This document shows positions 4,690-8,113 of a stretch of DNA of 8,113 nucleotides, piece after piece (the first letter of the stretch is position 1; each line of letters starts with the position of its first letter). Under the pieces are notes generated by a model, which was not told where the DNA came from, made no database searches, and worked only from the letters and a program-made list of their open reading frames with translations. Source of the DNA: Microcaldota archaeon (GTDB lineage Archaea; Micrarchaeota; Micrarchaeia; Micrarchaeales; Micrarchaeaceae); NCBI GenBank assembly GCA_021850375.1, contig JAJZLZ010000043.1, forward strand, positions 6,753 through 14,865, written 5' to 3'. The translations under genes were made by a program, and so were the position numbers.

Positions 4690-7137
4690 CTAAGGCTTAT
4701 CTGCCGGTACAGCAGTAGGGTTTAACTCTTGTACTATTGGAAGTATCTGCGCGTCGACGATCTTAACTCCTCCGTCCATTTTCATAAGCCTAACGCCGCT
4801 GGCCGCCCTTCCTGTGACTCTAATTTCATTTGTCGGGAAAGAGATGGACACGCCCTTGGAGTTTATTATAACCAAATTTCCATTGACGCTCGTATTCAAT
4901 GCTCTAACGACCAGGCCTGTCTTATCCTTTATCTTTATGTTCAAAACTCCCTTGCCTCCTCTTCGCTGCAGCCTATATTCATCTAGTGCGGTTATCTTGC
5001 CATATCCAAGTTCTGCTATGGATAATATCTGGTCTTGCGCCTTTGCGGCGATGATGTTTAATACCACATCATCCTGCGCGAGCCTAATCGCCCTAACTCC
5101 TACAGCATTTCTTCCCATGGGCCGTAGGTCAGATTCGGAAAATCTCAGGGCCTTGCCTTTTCTTGTGGCTATGAATAGTTCGGATTTCCCATCTGATAGG
5201 CACACATCAGCAAGGCTGTCTTCCTCAAGCATGTTTATCGCGCGTATGCCGTTTGCGCGCGGATGGGAGAAGCTCTCTGCCGCAACTTTCTTTATCTTGC
5301 CTTTTGTTGTGATAAATGTCAAATAGGAATTCGTAAAGCTTTTGGTGTTTATTATTGTCTCTGCCTTCTCACCTTCTTCGAACTTTACTAAGTTTATGGC
5401 TGCCTTGCCTGATCCGTATCTGCCCTCCTCTGGCACCATGTACGCCTTGAGCCAGTATGCCCTGCCTGTGTTTGTTATTATCAGCAGATAGTCCTTTGCG
5501 CGGCAGGATATTATCTGTTTTACAAAGTCGCCCTCCTTGAGCTGTATCGCAATTACTCCCCTTCCTCCCCTTGCCTGTTCCTTATATGCCTTGCTCTCGA
5601 TTCTCTTGAGGTAGTTGTTCTTAGTCAAGATTATAGTCATCTCGTTATCCTGTATAAGATCCTCGCGCTCTATTAATAGCGGGGTTGAATTGTCAATAAA
5701 GGTGCGCCTTGGCCTGCCGTAGGATTCTTTTATGTAACTAGTTTCGGTTTTTATTATATTGAGTATCTTTGCGTTGTCTGCGAGAATAGATTCCAAGTCG
5801 ACTATCTTTAATTTGAGCTCCTTTTGCTCGGTCTCAAGCGAGCCGCGCTCAAGCCCGGTTAGCTTGCTTAACTTCATGTCAAGTATCGCATTAACCTGCT
5901 TTTCGCTCAGGCTGTAGTCTAGCATCAGAACGCTTCTGGCGTCCTTTATGTCCTTGCTTGCCTTTATTGAATCAATAACCCTCTCTATGTTCTGCACAGC
6001 TACAAGCAGGCCTTCGACTATGTGAAGGCGGTCTTTGGCGACCCTCAAATCAAAGCTCGACCTGTTTCTAATAACGTTTATGCGATGGTCCACAAAATGC
6101 CTAATGAAGTCCTTTAGCTGCATAGTCAAAAGCGAGTTGCCTAAAACCGCAATGTTCATAACAGGCAGGCTTATCTGCAGCTGGCTGTGTTTGTAGAGCT
6201 GGTTTAGCACGTATTCGGGCTCCGCATCTGATTTTAGCTCTATTGCGATTCTAATTCCCTCCTTGCCGCTCTCATCTCTTAAATCTGATAGACCTATAAC
6301 TTTCTTGTCCTTTGCAAGCTGGGCGATCTGGCTCACAAGGGCTGCCTTATTCACCATGTATGGTATCTCGGTGACTATTAATGCCTCTTTGTTTTTTATC
6401 TTCTCGCGCTCAACCCGCCCGCGCACTACAACCCCGCCGCGACCCTTTAGATACGATGCATGCAACCCCTCGTTGTAAAATACTATCCCTCCAGTAGGGA
6501 AATCCGGGCCTTTGATATAACTAAGCAGCTGCTCCGAGGTTATGTCGTGGTTGTTTAGATATGCGACTATCGCATCGCATACCTCATTTAAATTGTGTGG
6601 CAGTATGTTGGTTGCAACCCCAACAGCAATGCCAGATGAGCCGTTAATCAGCAGATTTGGCACCTTTGCGGGCAACAGCGTCGGCTCCTCCTCGGTGTTG
6701 TCGAAGTTCGGCGCCATCTTTATGGCCTCTTTGTCCAAATCCTCAAGCATCTCCTCTGCCAGCTTTGTTAGCCTTACCTCAGTGTATCTCTGCGCGGCCG
6801 GCGAATCCCCGTCAATTGAGCCCATATTACCTTGCCCTTCAACAAGGGTATAGTTCATCGAGAAATCCTGAGCCATCCTGACCAGCGTGTCATATATCGC
6901 AATGTCTCCATGCGGATGGTATTTTCCCATAGTCTCTCCGACAATTCTTGCGCTCTTCTTTGTCGGTTGGTTGTGGACATTGTTTAGCATGCGCATGGCA
7001 TAAAGTATCCTTCTGTGCACCGGCTTTAGCCCGTCACGAACGTCTGGAAGGGCCCTACCTATTATAACGCTCATCGCATAGTCTATGTAGCTTGACTGCA
7101 TCTCGTTTTCTATGTTCGATTCGATTATGCTAGGCAT
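4690..7137 (-). CDS. gyrA: DNA gyrase subunit A
   Basis: This subunit binds, cleaves and rejoins the DNA gate in the A2B2 gyrase that adds negative supercoils using ATP hydrolysed by GyrB. The N-terminus shows YIDYAMSVIIGRALPDVRDG (17-36) and KPVHRRILYAM (38-48), HPHGD (74-78), and AQRYTE with catalytic Tyr118 preceded by Arg117 (equivalent to E. coli Tyr122/Arg121). NGSSGIAVGVATN (165-177) contains the intercalating isoleucine Ile170. The tower and coiled-coil with C-gate follow (about 330-480). The C-terminal beta-pinwheel starts near 500 and carries QARGGRG (521-527) and QRRGGKG (724-730), identifying gyrase rather than topoisomerase IV. At 815 residues it resembles B. subtilis GyrA (about 820) and lacks the acidic tail of E. 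coli. Oddities are Ile79 at the E. coli Ser83 position and Met105 at the Phe109 position. The stop is TAG with TGA one codon later. ATG lies 9 bases after the gyrB stop, so the two are surely co-transcribed. High similarity to bacterial GyrA implies ancient transfer from bacteria. Confidence 0.97.
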   Translation of the reverse strand: MPSIIESNIENEMQSSYIDYAMSVIIGRALPDVRDGLKPVHRRILYAMRMLNNVHNQPTKKSARIVGETMGKYHPHGDIAIYDTLVRMAQDFSMNYTLVEGQGNMGSIDGDSPAAQRYTEVRLTKLAEEMLEDLDKEAIKMAPNFDNTEEEPTLLPAKVPNLLINGSSGIAVGVATNILPHNLNEVCDAIVAYLNNHDITSEQLLSYIKGPDFPTGGIVFYNEGLHASYLKGRGGVVVRGRVEREKIKNKEALIVTEIPYMVNKAALVSQIAQLAKDKKVIGLSDLRDESGKEGIRIAIELKSDAEPEYVLNQLYKHSQLQISLPVMNIAVLGNSLLTMQLKDFIRHFVDHRINVIRNRSSFDLRVAKDRLHIVEGLLVAVQNIERVIDSIKASKDIKDARSVLMLDYSLSEKQVNAILDMKLSKLTGLERGSLETEQKELKLKIVDLESILADNAKILNIIKTETSYIKESYGRPRRTFIDNSTPLLIEREDLIQDNEMTIILTKNNYLKRIESKAYKEQARGGRGVIAIQLKEGDFVKQIISCRAKDYLLIITNTGRAYWLKAYMVPEEGRYGSGKAAINLVKFEEGEKAETIINTKSFTNSYLTFITTKGKIKKVAAESFSHPRANGIRAINMLEEDSLADVCLSDGKSELFIATRKGKALRFSESDLRPMGRNAVGVRAIRLAQDDVVLNIIAAKAQDQILSIAELGYGKITALDEYRLQRRGGKGVLNIKIKDKTGLVVRALNTSVNGNLVIINSKGVSISFPTNEIRVTGRAASGVRLMKMDGGVKIVDAQILPIVQELNPTAVPADKP

Positions 7138-7143
7138 TGATAT

Positions 7144-7148
7144 CCCTT
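7144..7148 (-). promoter_or_regulatory. Ribosome binding site for gyrA overlapping the gyrB stop
   Basis: On the minus strand AAGGG (7148-7144) ends six bases before the gyrA ATG at 7137 and overlaps the last two bases of the gyrB TAA. Spacing and position support this ATG as the gyrA start and fit coupled translation of the two subunits. The in-frame gyrB stop excludes any longer gyrA. Confidence 0.55.
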
Positions 7149-8113
7149 ACACGTCCAAAAACGACACTTCATGGGAGTGTTCCTCCAAAAACTTCCTTCT
7201 AGGCTCAACTTCTAGCCCCATAAGCACAGTGAAGATCGCTTCTGCCATCTGCGCATCCTTTATTGTTATCTGCTTTAAAACCCTGTTCTCCGGATTCATC
7301 GTGGTCTCCCACAGCTGCTCAGAGTTCATCTCTCCAAGACCCTTATATCTCTGTACGGCCGACTTCTCGCCCATGCTCTTTAGGGTATCATTTAACTGCG
7401 AGTCGGAATAGACATATCTATGGTCCTTGCCTTTCGACACCTTATATAGGGGCGGCTGGGCGATGTAGATGTTCCCATGCTCAATGAGCGGGCGCATGTA
7501 CCTGTAGAAGAATGTCAATAGCAGGGTCCTTATGTGGCTGCCGTCCACATCAGCATCGGCAAGCAGTATTATCTTGTTATACCTTAAATTCTCCGGCTTA
7601 AATTGCTCTTTTATTCCAACGCCAAAGGCTGTCACCATCGTATGTATCTCGGCATTGCCAAATATCTTATCCTCAGACGCCTTTTCTACATTTAGTATTT
7701 TGCCCTTAAGTGGAAGTATCGCCTGGTATTTCCTGTCCCTGCCTTGCTTGCTAGATCCTCCTGCACTGTCGCCCTCGACTATAAATATCTCGGATTTTGC
7801 CGGGTCATCCTCGGTGCAGTCTGCAAGCTTTCCTGGGAGAACTGCGCTGTCGAACATGCTCTTCTTTCTCACCATATCTCGCGCCCTGCGCGCAGACTCG
7901 CGCGCCTGCGCGGAGTTGAACACTTTTGATAATATTTTAGTTGCCTCCGAAGGATTCTCCTCAAGATATGATGATAGGCGCGGATATACTATTGAATCAA
8001 CTATAGCTTTAATCTGGGTATTGCCGAGTTTCTCCTTTGTCTGCCCCTCAAATTCGGGGTTTGCAATGTATACGGCTATTATTGCATTGAGCCCTTCGCG
8101 CGTGTCCTCTCCG
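7147..8113 (-). CDS. gyrB: DNA gyrase subunit B (C-terminal 321 residues, 5' end outside window)
   Basis: This subunit is the ATPase and TOPRIM partner of GyrA in DNA gyrase. The open frame runs to the right edge with no start required; the first complete visible codon (8112-8110) begins GEDTREGLNAIIAVYIANPE, equivalent to the GEDxREGL segment of the transducer domain, so the GHKL ATPase domain lies off-window. Numbering visible residues, the conserved KLADC/DPA segment precedes EGDSAGG (113-119; Glu113 is the TOPRIM catalytic acid). The metal-binding ADADVDGSHIR (185-195, Asp186/188/190) follows, then the C-terminal signature QRYKGLGEMN and NPENR. It ends FLEEHSHEVSFLDV, typical of the GyrB terminus, with no sign of the large insertion in E. 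coli GyrB. A GTG at 7923 (in VFNSAQ) is an internal valine, not the start. gyrA follows after 9 bases in the same frame, forming a gyrB-gyrA operon; its promoter is beyond the window. Confidence 0.97.
   Translation of the reverse strand, partial: GEDTREGLNAIIAVYIANPEFEGQTKEKLGNTQIKAIVDSIVYPRLSSYLEENPSEATKILSKVFNSAQARESARRARDMVRKKSMFDSAVLPGKLADCTEDDPAKSEIFIVEGDSAGGSSKQGRDRKYQAILPLKGKILNVEKASEDKIFGNAEIHTMVTAFGVGIKEQFKPENLRYNKIILLADADVDGSHIRTLLLTFFYRYMRPLIEHGNIYIAQPPLYKVSKGKDHRYVYSDSQLNDTLKSMGEKSAVQRYKGLGEMNSEQLWETTMNPENRVLKQITIKDAQMAEAIFTVLMGLEVEPRRKFLEEHSHEVSFLDV

Noticed and set aside
4684..4692. UAG readthrough at the end of gyrA as evidence of stop-codon reassignment
   Set aside because: A TGA follows one codon after the TAG, so readthrough would add only two residues; it neither supports nor excludes UAG decoding.
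4814..5326. Plus-strand open frame of 170 codons inside gyrA
   Set aside because: It is a shadow of the GyrA C-terminal domain, with low-complexity Ser/Leu/Pro composition and no family likeness.
7923..7923. GTG at 7923 as the start of gyrB
   Set aside because: The frame stays open to the right edge and the upstream translation matches the GyrB transducer domain, so this is an internal valine.
1..8113. CRISPR array, insertion sequence, prophage, defence island or other new multi-gene system
   Set aside because: The window is nearly filled by five conserved housekeeping genes, the spacers are short, and I found no direct repeats, terminal inverted repeats, transposase or integrase.

Overview
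The window is a compact stretch of housekeeping genes, almost certainly archaeal. Three of the five genes point that way: an alpha2 (archaeal/eukaryotic-type) glycyl-tRNA synthetase, a GEK1/DTD2-type D-aminoacyl-tRNA deacylase (a family known from archaea and plants), and an Lhr-family superfamily 2 helicase with an archaeal-style C-terminal cysteine-pair region. The other two genes, gyrB and gyrA, encode a bacterial-type DNA gyrase. Gyrase is present in some euryarchaeal and DPANN lineages and is generally explained by old transfer from bacteria. AT-rich TATA-like boxes, alternative start codons (GTG, TTG), strong use of ATA for isoleucine, short spacers and short proteins suggest a small archaeal genome. 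A DPANN/Micrarchaeota-like or Thermoplasmata-related source is my inference, not something the sequence proves.

Layout: 1-991 (minus) is glycyl-tRNA synthetase, cut by the left edge. The 84-base spacer 992-1075 is a divergent promoter region. 1076-1858 (plus) is the D-aminoacyl-tRNA deacylase, followed after 42 bases, in the same reading frame, by the Lhr-type helicase at 1901-4618 (plus). The 71-base convergent spacer 4619-4689 carries T-runs suitable for archaeal termination on both strands. 4690-7137 (minus) is gyrA, preceded by gyrB (7147 to the right edge, minus) with a 9-base gap, as a gyrB-gyrA operon.

Functionally, the left half concerns tRNA charging and its proofreading: GlyRS charges tRNA-Gly, and the divergent deacylase frees tRNAs from D-amino acids. 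The helicase is a nucleic-acid remodelling or repair enzyme co-oriented with the deacylase. The right half makes the two subunits of the A2B2 gyrase that introduces negative supercoils.

I see no mobile element, CRISPR array, RNA gene or clearly new multi-gene system. The points most worth a second look are: (a) the helicase, whose recognisable homology seems to extend upstream of the only ordinary start codon and is separated from the deacylase only by one in-frame UAG; (b) GyrA, where the canonical QRRGGKG GyrA-box lies late in the C-terminal domain while the usual first-blade position has the variant QARGGRG; and (c) an isoleucine at the GyrA position equivalent to E. coli Ser83.
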